A stretch of DNA of 43,011 bases from contig JAGRFZ010000065.1 in the NCBI GenBank assembly GCA_020445785.1, positions 1 through 43,011 on the forward strand. Direction: 5' to 3'. The position numbers were made by a program, and so were the translations under genes. Source of the stretch: Rhodocyclaceae bacterium (lineage in GTDB: Bacteria; Pseudomonadota; Gammaproteobacteria; Burkholderiales; Rhodocyclaceae). Below, piece after piece: positions 35,383 through 43,011 of the stretch (positions are counted from its first letter, which is position 1; each line of letters starts with the position of its first letter). The notes below the pieces were generated by a model that saw only the letters and a list, made by a program, of their open reading frames with translations, ran no database searches and was not told the origin of the DNA.

Positions 35383-36582
35383 TCAGCGGGCGCCCGACTT
35401 GCGCCGCGCCGCGCCGATGCCGGCAAGCGCCGTCAGGGCAAGAATCAGACTGCCCGGTTCGGGCACCGCGGTCGCAGCCGCCACCGGCACTTCTTCCTGA
35501 CCGGTTTCCTGCAGCAGAGAGGGTTCCGTGCCGACCGGTGCCGCCAGCGCAACCACGGTCTCGCCCTCGCCTTCCGACGCGCCGCCGCCACCACCGGACT
35601 GCTCCGGCTGTCCGCCGCCGCCCTGACCTTCACCTTGACCGCCACCGCTGGCGTCTGCGATGCCACCGCCGCCTTCACCTTCGCCACCTGCGCCCTCGGG
35701 CACGGATGGGCCGGCGAGCGAGGGCCCGGTACCTTCCGGTTGGCCCGACCCGGAGCCACCTTCACCGCCGCCGGCACCCCCAGTACCACCGGCATTACTA
35801 CCGCCGCCCGCACCACTGCCGCTTCCGCCGCCACCGCCGTTCGGCACGGACGGGATCGACGGCGCCGCCGGGGTCGCTGCCACCTGTTCGCCAGGCTCGC
35901 AATCGACGGCCGGCTCGCCCTCCTGCGGCTGCAAGCCGGCGGCCTCGTTGGCACAGGCCACGGCCTGAGGAACCGGGCCATCGGCCGGCTCGCGCAACAA
36001 GTCCGGGTCATCCGCCGCCGTCACCAGCGGCTCGCTGGTCGGCGATTCCGGTGCCGAGTCGCCGGCAGCCGGCTCGGACGAACCGAGGGACGGCAATGCG
36101 CCGCCACCACCGCCACCACCGCCGCCACCGATGCGAGCGATCTGCACCGGCCCGGAGGGCCCGCGCTGACGTCCCGGCTGCACCCCGCCGGAGGGACCCG
36201 CCACACCGCTGCCGACCGTCGAAACGGCCATGTTGCCCGGCTGGCTTCGCCCTGGGGACGGGGCGGATTCGCCCTCGTCCTGCGCCTCACCGGAGGTCGG
36301 CATGGTCACGAGATTGCCGAAACCGCCGTCGGTGGTGAACGTGCCCGACTGAGCGGACTCCACCAACTGGAAATCCGATGCCGCGACGACCTCGCGTCCG
36401 GCCTCCTCCTCGGTGATCTTTTCGATCGAGAATGGAATCAGCGGACCCGGCATTCCGTCGTTTTGCAGGGCCGGCGCCTCTTCGGACGGCCACATCCAGT
36501 ACAGTAGGCCCAGCGGCAGCGCCAATCCGAGCACTGCAGCTGCGCCCACCGCTCTGAACCGCTTCTTGTTGTCGTCGATCAC
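35383..36582 (-). CDS. Gly-rich PEP-CTERM protein with N-terminal membrane segment
   Basis: This 399-residue protein ends in a PEP-CTERM sorting signal (VPEPGSLILALTALAGIGAARRK), the target of an exosortase that would process and release the protein on its way to the surface or biofilm matrix. The GTG start at 36582 is set by GGGGAGG five bases upstream (36588-36594); it gives a basic N-terminus (IDDNKKRFR) and a hydrophobic helix (AVGAAAVLGLALPLGLLYW). An upstream extension is possible but has no such signal. The middle is very rich in Gly, Ser, Pro and Glu, with a run of ten Gly near residue 155 and many GGG/GEG blocks, and is probably disordered. No exosortase gene is in the window. Confidence 0.82.
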   Translation of the reverse strand: MIDDNKKRFRAVGAAAVLGLALPLGLLYWMWPSEEAPALQNDGMPGPLIPFSIEKITEEEAGREVVAASDFQLVESAQSGTFTTDGGFGNLVTMPTSGEAQDEGESAPSPGRSQPGNMAVSTVGSGVAGPSGGVQPGRQRGPSGPVQIARIGGGGGGGGGGALPSLGSSEPAAGDSAPESPTSEPLVTAADDPDLLREPADGPVPQAVACANEAAGLQPQEGEPAVDCEPGEQVAATPAAPSIPSVPNGGGGGSGSGAGGGSNAGGTGGAGGGEGGSGSGQPEGTGPSLAGPSVPEGAGGEGEGGGGIADASGGGQGEGQGGGGQPEQSGGGGGASEGEGETVVALAAPVGTEPSLLQETGQEEVPVAAATAVPEPGSLILALTALAGIGAARRKSGAR

Positions 36583-36587
36583 GCCAG

Positions 36588-36594
36588 CCTCCCC
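36588..36594 (-). promoter_or_regulatory. Ribosome binding site deciding the GTG start of the PEP-CTERM gene
   Basis: GGGGAGG on the minus strand lies five bases before GTG 36582. The competing upstream ATG (36636) has no comparable site. Confidence 0.65.
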
Positions 36595-37092
36595 ATCAAT
36601 GATTACCGCCGGCCTGTAGTAGTACGCCGACTCCATTAGAGAAACTAGTGCGTAACGCACATTCCGTCCGGATATCTCTGTAGATTCGTTAAAAATTTGA
36701 CGAAATCGCGGGCACGAATCGCCGAACGGGCGCGCATTGGGGTTCAACGGCGGTGAATCTGCTGCCAACGCGGCCACTTGCGACGTCGGAAATCGGGGCG
36801 CATCCGCGGTCGCGCCGATGACCGTGCCGGCGCCGCGATCCGACTGTCCCTGCCCCGGCGGCGTGGACCTCCGCAGGCGAGCAACGGCCGCGGACAGGCC
36901 GCACGCGCCGTGCCACGCGGCCCGCACCCGGGTCACGCCGAGGTCGGCGACGCCCGATCGCGATCACGCACGGAAATGGTCCGCCCTGCCGCCCCGCCGT
37001 CCCGCGCTCGCGCAGCCGGCGCACCGGATCGCACGGGCGAACCGTCCGCGCGCCGGGGTCGCGGGGCCGGCCGGCAGCGGCGGCCCCCTCGT
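36595..37092. other. About 500-bp gene-free region
   Basis: No gene was recognised between the PEP-CTERM gene start and the cytochrome stop. The PEP-CTERM-proximal part (36600-36710) is AT-richer and contains GTGCG-TAA-CGCAC (36648-36660) and a GTTAAAAATTTGACG stretch, which could hold its promoter. The rest is GC-rich without a supported reading frame. Confidence 0.45.
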
Positions 37093-37413
37093 TCAACGGA
37101 CGGTATGGAGCCCCTTGCGGCTGGCAAACCAGGCCGCGAGATCCGCCAGGTCGGCCTTGCTCAGATTCGCCACCTGGCCCTGCATGATCGGATTCTTGCG
37201 ATTACCGTTCTTGTAGTCCAGCAGCGCGCGCATCAGGTAGTCCTGGTGCTGTCCGGCGATTTTCGGAAAATCGGGCGTCGGGCTGTTGCCGTCGGCGCCA
37301 TGGCAGGCGGCACAGGTGGCCGATTTGGCCTTGCCGGCGGCGACGTCCCCGGCGCTCGCCGGGAGCGCCACCAGCGCGAGTACGATCGGCACCCACTTGG
37401 TCAAGCTGTTCAT
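37093..37413 (-). CDS. Small c-type cytochrome (c553 type)
   Basis: This 106-residue periplasmic protein has a signal peptide (residues 1 to about 21, ending ASA) and one haem c site CAACH, with an axial Met in the C-terminal part (KNPIMQGQVANLS). It resembles cytochrome c553/c4-type electron carriers (KIAGQHQDYLMRALLDYKNGNR; LADLAAWFA). It lies 11 bp after a second cytochrome c gene on the same strand, and the two probably form an operon. The partner oxidase or reductase is not in the window. The RBS GAGAGAGGG precedes ATG 37413. Confidence 0.9.
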   Translation of the reverse strand: MNSLTKWVPIVLALVALPASAGDVAAGKAKSATCAACHGADGNSPTPDFPKIAGQHQDYLMRALLDYKNGNRKNPIMQGQVANLSKADLADLAAWFASRKGLHTVR

Positions 37414-37424
37414 ACCCTCTCTCC

Positions 37425-37757
37425 TCACTCGCCACCGGCAGCGTAGTAGGCCGCCAGGTCCGCCATGTCCTGCTCGCTCAGGCCTTGCGCGATGCCCTGC
37501 ATCGTCGGATGGCTGCGCTCGCCGCTCTTGTACGCCTGAAGCGCCTTGACGATGTAGGCGGCATGCTGACCACCGAGCTTGGGCACGTGATAGACGGAGG
37601 GGAAGCTCGAGCGGTAGCCGGGTATGCCATGGCAACCGATACACATCGAGCGCTTTTCCATCGCCGCGGTGGCGTCGCCGCCAGCGGCGGATGCTAGCGT
37701 CGATGCGACGGCAAGCGCCGCCGCGACGGCGAACTGGGTGATGCGTCGTCCCTTCAT
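37425..37757 (-). CDS. Small c-type cytochrome, paralogue of the next gene
   Basis: This 110-residue periplasmic protein has a signal peptide ending ASA, one haem motif CIGCH (SMCIGCHGIPGY) and the axial Met segment SHPTMQGIAQGLS. The C-terminal half (KLGGQHAAYIVKALQAYKSGERSHPTMQG; DMADLAAYYA) parallels the downstream cytochrome, so the two arose by duplication. Together they may act like the two halves of a dihaem cytochrome c4. AGGAGAG lies before ATG 37757. The gene is divergent from the MoxR ATPase. Confidence 0.9.
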   Translation of the reverse strand: MKGRRITQFAVAAALAVASTLASAAGGDATAAMEKRSMCIGCHGIPGYRSSFPSVYHVPKLGGQHAAYIVKALQAYKSGERSHPTMQGIAQGLSEQDMADLAAYYAAGGE

Positions 37758-37876
37758 TTTCTCTCCTGTCGAGGTGCGGATGCGGTGCAACGACGGCACC
37801 GATTCTAGCCGGCTTTTCAGAGCGCGTCGCGAAGCCGACCGGACACCGCCGACGCCGGCGCCCGACACGCCGATCG

Positions 37877-37882
37877 TATAAT
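37877..37882 (+). promoter_or_regulatory. Perfect -10 hexamer upstream of the MoxR gene
   Basis: TATAAT lies 34 bp before the ATG at 37917. No good -35 hexamer is visible at 16-18 bp. GCAGGAG (37901-37907) is the likely ribosome binding site. Confidence 0.45.
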
Positions 37883-37916
37883 CGACGCTTGCAGCGATTT
37901 GCAGGAGTCCCAGGGC

Positions 37917-38759
37917 ATGCGTTTCGAAGGTACCGACGGCTACGTTGCCACCGCCGACCTGATGCTGGCGGTCAACGCGGCGATCCAATTGCAGCGGCCG
38001 CTGCTGATCAAGGGCGAGCCCGGCACCGGCAAGACGATGCTCGCCGAAGAAGTGGCGGCTGCCCTCGGACTGCCGCTCCATCAGTGGCACGTCAAGTCCA
38101 CCACCAAGGCCCAGCAAGGGCTGTACGAATACGACGCGGTGTCGCGGCTGCGCGACTCCCAGCTCGGCGACGACCGGGTCCGCAACATTGGCAATTACAT
38201 TGTCAAGGGCGTGCTTTGGCAGGCCTTCGAGTCGGCCGGCCGCTGCGTGATTCTGATCGACGAGGTCGACAAGGCCGATATCGAGTTCCCCAACGATCTG
38301 CTGCGCGAACTCGACCGCATGGAATTCCACTGCTACGAAACACGGCAGACCGTGGTCGCCAATCATCGTCCGATCGTGTTCATCACGTCGAACAACGAAA
38401 AGGAGTTGCCCGACGCCTTCCTGCGGCGCTGCTTCTTCCACTACATCCGTTTCCCCGACAAGGAGACCATGCAGCGCATCGTCGACGTGCATTTTCCCGG
38501 CATCCGCGAAGCCTTGCTGCGGGAGGCGCTCGAGGTGTTCTTCGAACTGCGCGAAATCCCCGGGCTCAAGAAGAAGCCCTCGACGTCCGAGCTGCTCGAC
38601 TGGCTGAAGCTGCTGGTCGCCGAGGAGATTCCACCGGAAGCCCTGCGTTCGCAGGACCAGAAGCTGGTGGTACCACCGTTGCACGGCGCGCTGCTCAAGA
38701 ACGAGCAGGACGTGCACCTCTTCGAGCGACTCGTCTTCATGGCGCGCCAGAACCGCTGA
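37917..38759 (+). CDS. MoxR-family AAA+ ATPase
   Basis: This 280-residue cytoplasmic ATPase has Walker A GEPGTGKT (33-40), Walker B LIDEVDKAD (113-121), the sensor region ITSNNEKELPDAFLRRCFFHYI and an Arg-finger area within it. MoxR ATPases work with VWA proteins as chaperones that mature or activate enzyme complexes; the CoxD type does so for molybdenum hydroxylases. The VWA partner is two genes downstream (40098-41282). ATG 37917 follows GCAGGAG. Its target complex is not in the window. Confidence 0.93.
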   Translation: MRFEGTDGYVATADLMLAVNAAIQLQRPLLIKGEPGTGKTMLAEEVAAALGLPLHQWHVKSTTKAQQGLYEYDAVSRLRDSQLGDDRVRNIGNYIVKGVLWQAFESAGRCVILIDEVDKADIEFPNDLLRELDRMEFHCYETRQTVVANHRPIVFITSNNEKELPDAFLRRCFFHYIRFPDKETMQRIVDVHFPGIREALLREALEVFFELREIPGLKKKPSTSELLDWLKLLVAEEIPPEALRSQDQKLVVPPLHGALLKNEQDVHLFERLVFMARQNR

Positions 38760-38767
38760 GCGCGGCC

Positions 38768-40081
38768 ATGCTCGGCCTGCTCAAACGCATCTTCGCCCCC
38801 ACCGAATCCGCGCCGCCCGCGGCTTCGGTTCCCGAGCCGGCACCGGCACAGACGCTGCCGACCGCGGCCCTCGGCCGCGAGCCGATACTCGACGCGGGGC
38901 AGTCGCTGGTGGGCTATCGGTTCAGCCATCTGCCCGGTACCCGCGCCCGGGCCGAACGGCAGGGCCGTACGGTCCGCCATGCCTACGCCGAAGTCCTGGT
39001 GCGCAGCCTCGGCAGCTTTGGCGTCCTGCGCCAGCTCGGGCGCAGAATGGCCGTGCTGGAATTGCCCGACAGCTTCATCGACCACCCTTGCCTGGATGCG
39101 CTCGCCGACGGCCATCCGACCGTGGTGCTGAAGAGTTTCGCCGACACCCCCGCCGCCGAGTCGCTGGCCGAACGGGTCGCTGCGTTGCGCCGAAACGGCG
39201 TGCGCATCGGCCTCGACGCAAACCCGCTGGCGCCGCACCACGAATCGCTGCTGGCCGAGGTCGATCTGCTGGTGTTCGACGCTGCGACCGATGGACCGGC
39301 GTCGCTGGCGCAACGCATCCGCCACCTGTCCGCCGCCGGCCCGGGCAGCACCATCATGGTGCGCGGCATTGCCGGCATCGACGATTTCACGCTCGCCGGC
39401 AAGCTCGGTGCGGTCCTGTTCCAGGGCGCCTTCGTCACCGCCCGCGAACCCTGGAAGAAGCGCAGCCTCGGCCCGGACACGGCGCGCCTGGCCGACCTGC
39501 TGTCGCGTCTGCGTCGTGACGCCGATCCGCGGGAACTGGCGGACGTGCTCAAGCGCGACGGTGCCCTGTCGGTGCGCCTGCTGCGCTACGTCAATTCAGC
39601 GGCGGTCGGCTTGCGCGAGCCGGTCACCTCGTTCGAGCATGCGCTGCAACTGCTCGGCCGCGCCCGCCTGGAACGGTGGCTGACCCTGCTCATGCTGGCC
39701 ACCGACGGCAGCTCGCCGCGCTCGGCGGCGGTGCTCGAGGCGGCGCTGGTCCGGGCCCGCATGATGGAGTTGCTGGCCGACGGCGACGACGTTGCACGGC
39801 GCGACGCATCGTTCATGGCCGGGCTGCTGTCGTTGATCGACGTAATTCTGGAGATGCCGCTGGCCGAGGCGCTGGCGGCCTTCGATCCGCCGGCCGCGAT
39901 CCGCGATGCCCTGCTCCACGGCGAAGGCCACCTGGCGCAATTGCTGGCCCTCGCCCAAGCCTGTGAGCGGGCCGACGGCGACGGACTGGCGCGGGCGGCC
40001 GCGGCCTGCGGCATCGCACCGGAAACGGCCGGCGAGCGGCACGCCCAGGCGCTCGCGTGGGCCCTCGAGGTGGCCGAATGA
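38768..40081 (+). CDS. Degenerate EAL plus HDOD domain protein
   Basis: This 437-residue protein lies between a MoxR ATPase and a VWA protein. After a Pro/Ala-rich stretch, residues about 35-225 resemble an EAL domain (GREPILDAGQSLVGYRFSHL) but the catalytic motifs are lost: VVLKSF stands where the second acidic motif is expected and LDANPL replaces the DDF motif. Cyclic-di-GMP hydrolysis is therefore unlikely. Residues about 228-430 form an HDOD domain (LADVLKRDGALSVRLLRYVNSAAVGLREPVTSFEHALQLLG). This EAL-HDOD (YuxH) architecture is known as a regulatory scaffold. ATG 38768 is eight bases after the MoxR stop. Confidence 0.85.
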   Translation: MLGLLKRIFAPTESAPPAASVPEPAPAQTLPTAALGREPILDAGQSLVGYRFSHLPGTRARAERQGRTVRHAYAEVLVRSLGSFGVLRQLGRRMAVLELPDSFIDHPCLDALADGHPTVVLKSFADTPAAESLAERVAALRRNGVRIGLDANPLAPHHESLLAEVDLLVFDAATDGPASLAQRIRHLSAAGPGSTIMVRGIAGIDDFTLAGKLGAVLFQGAFVTAREPWKKRSLGPDTARLADLLSRLRRDADPRELADVLKRDGALSVRLLRYVNSAAVGLREPVTSFEHALQLLGRARLERWLTLLMLATDGSSPRSAAVLEAALVRARMMELLADGDDVARRDASFMAGLLSLIDVILEMPLAEALAAFDPPAAIRDALLHGEGHLAQLLALAQACERADGDGLARAAAACGIAPETAGERHAQALAWALEVAE

Positions 40082-40097
40082 CGGAGGACTCGGGACG

Positions 40098-41282
40098 ATG
40101 CTGATCGACTTCTTCCTGCACCTCAGATCAGCAGGCCTGTCGGTGTCGACGAAGGAATTCCTGAGCCTTCTGGAAGCACTCGAGGCCCATGCCTGCGGAC
40201 ACTCGCTCGACGAATTCTACGTCGTCGCCCGGGCCTGCCTGATCAAGGACGAATCCCTCTACGATCGCTTCGACCGAGCCTTCGGCACGTATTTCAAGGG
40301 TGCCACGGAATTGCCGGAGAGCGCAGTCGAGATCCCGTCGGATTGGCTGCGGGCGCTGGCCCGCCGCCACCTGACACCGGAGCAGAAGGCAGCGCTCGAC
40401 AAGCTCGGCTGGGACCGGCTGATGGAAGAGCTGGCGAAACGCCTGGCGGAGCAGAAGAAGCGCCACCAGGGCGGCAGCAAGTGGGTCGGCACCGGCGGCA
40501 CCTCCCCCTTCGGCAACAGCGGCTACCACCCCGAAGGCATCCGCATCGGCGGTGAGTCGGCGGGCAACCGAACGGCGGTCAAGGTCTGGGAGCGACGGGA
40601 ATTCCGCAACCTCGACGACACCGTCGAACTGGGCACGCGAAACATCAAGGTGGCGCTGCGCCGGCTGCGCCGCTTCGCCCGCGAAGGCGCCGCCGACGAA
40701 CTCGACCTGGACGGCACCATCGCCGCCACCGCACGCAACGCCGGCTGGCTCGACCTGATGATGCGGCCGGAGCGCCACAACGCCGTCAAGGTATTGATGT
40801 TCTTCGACGTCGGCGGCTCGATGGAGGATCACGTCAAGGTATGCGAAGAGCTGTTTTCGGCGAGCCGCAGCGAATTCAAACACCTCGAGTACTTCTACTT
40901 CCACAACTGCGTCTACGACTGGGTGTGGCGGGACAGCACGCGACGCCACGTGGATCGCATTCCGACCCTCGACGTCATCCACAAGTATCCGTCCGATTAC
41001 AAGCTGGTGGTGGTCGGCGACGCCACCATGAGCCCCTACGAGATCCTGCACCAGCGGGGCGCCATCGAATTCCTCAACGAAGAACCCGGCGCGGTGTGGC
41101 TGCGGCGGCTGCTCGACGCCTACCCGGCCGCGGCGTGGCTCAACCCCGAGCCCGAACGGACGTGGGCGTACCGCCATTCCATCCGGGTGATCCACGACAT
41201 CTTCGGCACCCGCATGTACCCCTTGACCCTCGACGGTCTCGGCCGCGCGATTCGCGAACTGTCGAAGAAGGGACGCCGCTGA
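40098..41282 (+). CDS. CoxE-type VWA domain protein
   Basis: This 394-residue protein has an N-terminal helical region (about 1-150, IDFFLHLRSAGLSVSTKEFLSLLEAL), a Gly-rich linker (GTGGTSPFGNSGYHPEGIRIGG) and a C-terminal von Willebrand A domain (about 220-390). The MIDAS sequence is DVGGSM at residues 237-242, so the DxSxS motif has Gly in the middle position, as is usual in this CoxE subfamily. It should work with the MoxR ATPase of the same operon in maturing a protein complex. The gene follows the EAL-HDOD gene by 16 bp. A direct link to CO dehydrogenase is not shown here, as no cox structural genes are present. Confidence 0.92.
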   Translation: MLIDFFLHLRSAGLSVSTKEFLSLLEALEAHACGHSLDEFYVVARACLIKDESLYDRFDRAFGTYFKGATELPESAVEIPSDWLRALARRHLTPEQKAALDKLGWDRLMEELAKRLAEQKKRHQGGSKWVGTGGTSPFGNSGYHPEGIRIGGESAGNRTAVKVWERREFRNLDDTVELGTRNIKVALRRLRRFAREGAADELDLDGTIAATARNAGWLDLMMRPERHNAVKVLMFFDVGGSMEDHVKVCEELFSASRSEFKHLEYFYFHNCVYDWVWRDSTRRHVDRIPTLDVIHKYPSDYKLVVVGDATMSPYEILHQRGAIEFLNEEPGAVWLRRLLDAYPAAAWLNPEPERTWAYRHSIRVIHDIFGTRMYPLTLDGLGRAIRELSKKGRR

Positions 41283-41304
41283 ACGCAGCGCCTGTAGCCT
41301 CGCC

Positions 41305-41823
41305 TCAGCCGACGCCTTCCATGAACGGCATCGGCTGCATGCCAAAGCCCGAATCCATGCCCCGGATGCTGTCCAGCAAAGCATCCAGGGCGAACTCCAG
41401 TTGGCTGCTCGACGCAGGGTCCATCGCGCGCAGCGCTTCGAGCAATACGCCGCGCGCCGGCGACGGCGCCCGCGCCAGCAGCGCCAGCCCTTCGGGCGTC
41501 GGATAGAGACGCACGACGCGCTGGTCCACGCTGCCGCGCTCGCGCCGAAGCAATCCCAGGGTGGCGAGCTTGTCCACCATGTTCGACGCCGTCGATTGGT
41601 GCAAGGCCATGCGCTTGGCCAGTTCGCCGACCCGCAGGCCCGGATCGTCGGCCAATTCCTGCAGCGCCCACAACTGGGCGCCGGTCACTCCGCTCTGGCG
41701 CTCGACCCATTGGGAGTGTCGCTGGGCGGTACGGACCAGCACCCGAAATCGGATCAACAAGGCCAGCGCATCGGGCGCAGTTCCAACGCGGGCTTCCGTT
41801 TCTACGCGGCTGTCTAGGTTCAT
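41305..41823 (-). CDS. MarR-family transcriptional regulator
   Basis: This 172-residue DNA-binding protein has a winged helix-turn-helix (VGELAKRMALHQSTASNMVDKLATLGLLRRERGSVDQRVVRLYPTPEG, about residues 66-114) and dimerising terminal helices. MarR proteins repress divergent or adjacent genes and release DNA on binding small aromatic or other ligands. It is divergent from the ClC channel gene across a 222-bp gap, which it may control. The ligand is unknown. Confidence 0.9.
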   Translation of the reverse strand: MNLDSRVETEARVGTAPDALALLIRFRVLVRTAQRHSQWVERQSGVTGAQLWALQELADDPGLRVGELAKRMALHQSTASNMVDKLATLGLLRRERGSVDQRVVRLYPTPEGLALLARAPSPARGVLLEALRAMDPASSSQLEFALDALLDSIRGMDSGFGMQPMPFMEGVG

Positions 41824-42045
41824 CGCTGTTCCCCGGGGGAAAAGGACCTGAAGCCGGTCCCCGGCTGCCCGCGACCGACCGGACGGTCCCGGTGCCGTGG
41901 CGCGACGCGTATTCTACGTCCACGCTTCGGCCGCCGGAATCGCAAAGCATGACGCTGGCGCAGTGATTCACGGATTTTGTGGCACCCATTTGTTACCATG
42001 CTGCAAACAACGACAGCGCAGCCCAACAGAGACCCCGGCACACGG

Positions 42046-43011
42046 ATGCCACGCGACGATTCCTCCCAGCCCGCCGAGCAGGCCCGAACGAGCAACTTTC
42101 GTCGGCTTCGGCGCGGTGGACATCGTTTTGCGATGCCATGGCTGTCGCTGCGCCGCTGGCGCCGGCGCGCCGCCCTGGTGGGGGCGGCCATGCTGGCCGG
42201 GCTGGTCGCGATCATCTTCGCGATCGCCGCCGAGCTGGCGATCAGCGGCCACGAGGGCTTGATGCACATCTCGCCCTGGCTGGCGCTGGTCATCGCACCG
42301 GCCGGCTTCGCCGCGATGGCCTACCTGTCGCGCAAGTATTTCCCGGGCACCCAGGGCAGCGGCATACCCCAGACCATCGCCGCATCGATCACCGACGACG
42401 ACAAACTGCGCCGCTCCCTGCTGTCGACGCGCATCATGTTCGGCAAGATCCTGCTGACCCTCGGCGGTCTGTTGTCGGGCGCGACGATCGGTCGCGAGGG
42501 CCCGTCGGTGCAGATCGGCGCGTCGGTTCTGAACATGCTGTCCGGCAAGAAGCGCGGCCGCATCGCGCCGACCCGCGACCTCATCATCGCCGGCGGCGCG
42601 GCCGGCGTCGCCGCGGCCTTCAATACGCCGCTCGGCGGCATCATGTTCGCGATCGAAGAGCTCTCGCGCAACCGGCCCTTCATGGCCAACAGCATGACCC
42701 TGATCGCGGTCATCTTCGCCGGTCTGATGTCGCTCGCGACCTTGGGCACCTACACCTATTTCGGCACAACCCAGGCGACCCTGTCCTGGCCCTACGCGAT
42801 GTGGCCGGTGATTGCCTGCGGTGCCGGAGGCGGCATCCTCGGCGGCTTGTTCACGCGATTGCTGATCAAGACCACGCGCAACCTGCCGGGTCGGCTCGGC
42901 GCCTTCGCCCGCGCCTTCCCGGTGCGCTTCGCGGCGATGTGCGGCCTCGGCACCGCGCTGATCGGCCTCGCCACCGGCGGCCTCAGCTACGGCACCGGCT
43001 ACGCCGAGATC
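42046..43011 (+). CDS. ClC-family chloride channel/antiporter, 3'-truncated by the window edge
   Basis: The frame is open from ATG 42046 to the last base, giving 322 residues; family members have about 430-600, so the C-terminal part is missing. The ClC motifs GSGIPQ (near residue 105) and GREGPSVQIGAS (near residue 148, with the gating Glu) are present, and the following helices include GGAAGVAAAFNTPLGGIMFAIEEL. The N-terminal 40 residues are basic and cytoplasmic. It is expected to exchange chloride for protons or conduct chloride across the inner membrane. It is divergent from marR. Confidence 0.9.
   Translation, partial: MPRDDSSQPAEQARTSNFRRLRRGGHRFAMPWLSLRRWRRRAALVGAAMLAGLVAIIFAIAAELAISGHEGLMHISPWLALVIAPAGFAAMAYLSRKYFPGTQGSGIPQTIAASITDDDKLRRSLLSTRIMFGKILLTLGGLLSGATIGREGPSVQIGASVLNMLSGKKRGRIAPTRDLIIAGGAAGVAAAFNTPLGGIMFAIEELSRNRPFMANSMTLIAVIFAGLMSLATLGTYTYFGTTQATLSWPYAMWPVIACGAGGGILGGLFTRLLIKTTRNLPGRLGAFARAFPVRFAAMCGLGTALIGLATGGLSYGTGYAEI

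Noticed and set aside
36100-36130. Run of CCACCR triplets as a tandem repeat or CRISPR-like array
   Set aside because: It is coding sequence for a Gly run in the PEP-CTERM protein; there are no spacers or regular repeat units.
41955-42000. Second sigma54-like promoter upstream of the ClC gene (TGGCACCCATTTGTTA)
   Set aside because: The GG to -12 spacing is one base short and the -12 GC is missing, so it does not fit the RpoN consensus.
1-43011. tRNA, rRNA, CRISPR array, insertion sequence or prophage
   Set aside because: I saw no tRNA-like cloverleaf, ribosomal RNA, direct-repeat array, transposase or integrase reading frame anywhere in the window.

Overview
The window is a GC-rich bacterial chromosome segment with dense, mostly short-spaced genes and no sign of phage, insertion sequence, CRISPR or RNA gene. 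The combination of an acetone carboxylase operon, a complete rsxABCDGE (Rnf) operon ending in nth, a DUF1841 gene, an aat-bpt pair, a PEP-CTERM surface protein and paired small c-type cytochromes points to a betaproteobacterium. Rhodocyclales (Aromatoleum/Azoarcus/Thauera-like) is the most likely group; this is inference from gene content, because no marker RNA lies in the window.

Layout. (1) 1-6819: acetone catabolism. The 3' part of the acetone carboxylase alpha subunit, the gamma subunit, a strong terminator, an AMP-forming acyl-CoA ligase that probably activates the acetoacetate product, then a sigma54-dependent activator (AcxR type). The activator's upstream region carries two copies of a perfect inverted repeat (GTTCGA-N3-TCGAAC) and a good -24/-12 promoter, so the module looks sigma54-driven and autoregulated. 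(2) 6902-13898: NUDIX hydrolase, alaS, a tail-anchored protein with a duplicated unknown domain, an M32 carboxypeptidase and AlkB. (3) 13876-18599: a hybrid sensor kinase paired with a PstS-like periplasmic binding protein, a PQQ-type sugar dehydrogenase lipoprotein and a glutathione S-transferase. (4) 18639-22932: a 3D-domain lipoprotein, a large Ig/NHL-propeller lipoprotein, and a caspase-like/TIR fusion in which the caspase catalytic His is replaced by Cys. This last gene is the best candidate for an undescribed effector. (5) 22942-27765: divergent ferric-iron ABC transporter genes (permease and ATPase, no binding protein), with the ATPase overlapping the N-degron transferases aat and bpt, then a small exported protein. 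(6) 27807-35370: pyrD, then rsxA-B-C-D-G-E-nth and DUF1841. The operon is interrupted between rsxD and rsxG by about 145 bp containing two hairpins. (7) 35383-43011: a Gly-rich PEP-CTERM protein with an N-terminal membrane segment, two cytochromes c, a MoxR ATPase / degenerate EAL-HDOD / CoxE-type VWA operon, a MarR regulator, and the start of a ClC chloride channel cut by the window edge.

How parts work together. Acetone is carboxylated to acetoacetate and activated to a CoA ester. Rnf couples ferredoxin and NAD redox to an ion gradient, or reduces SoxR. Aat and Bpt feed proteins to ClpAP/ClpS. The MoxR-VWA pair probably remodels or matures a target complex that is not in the window.
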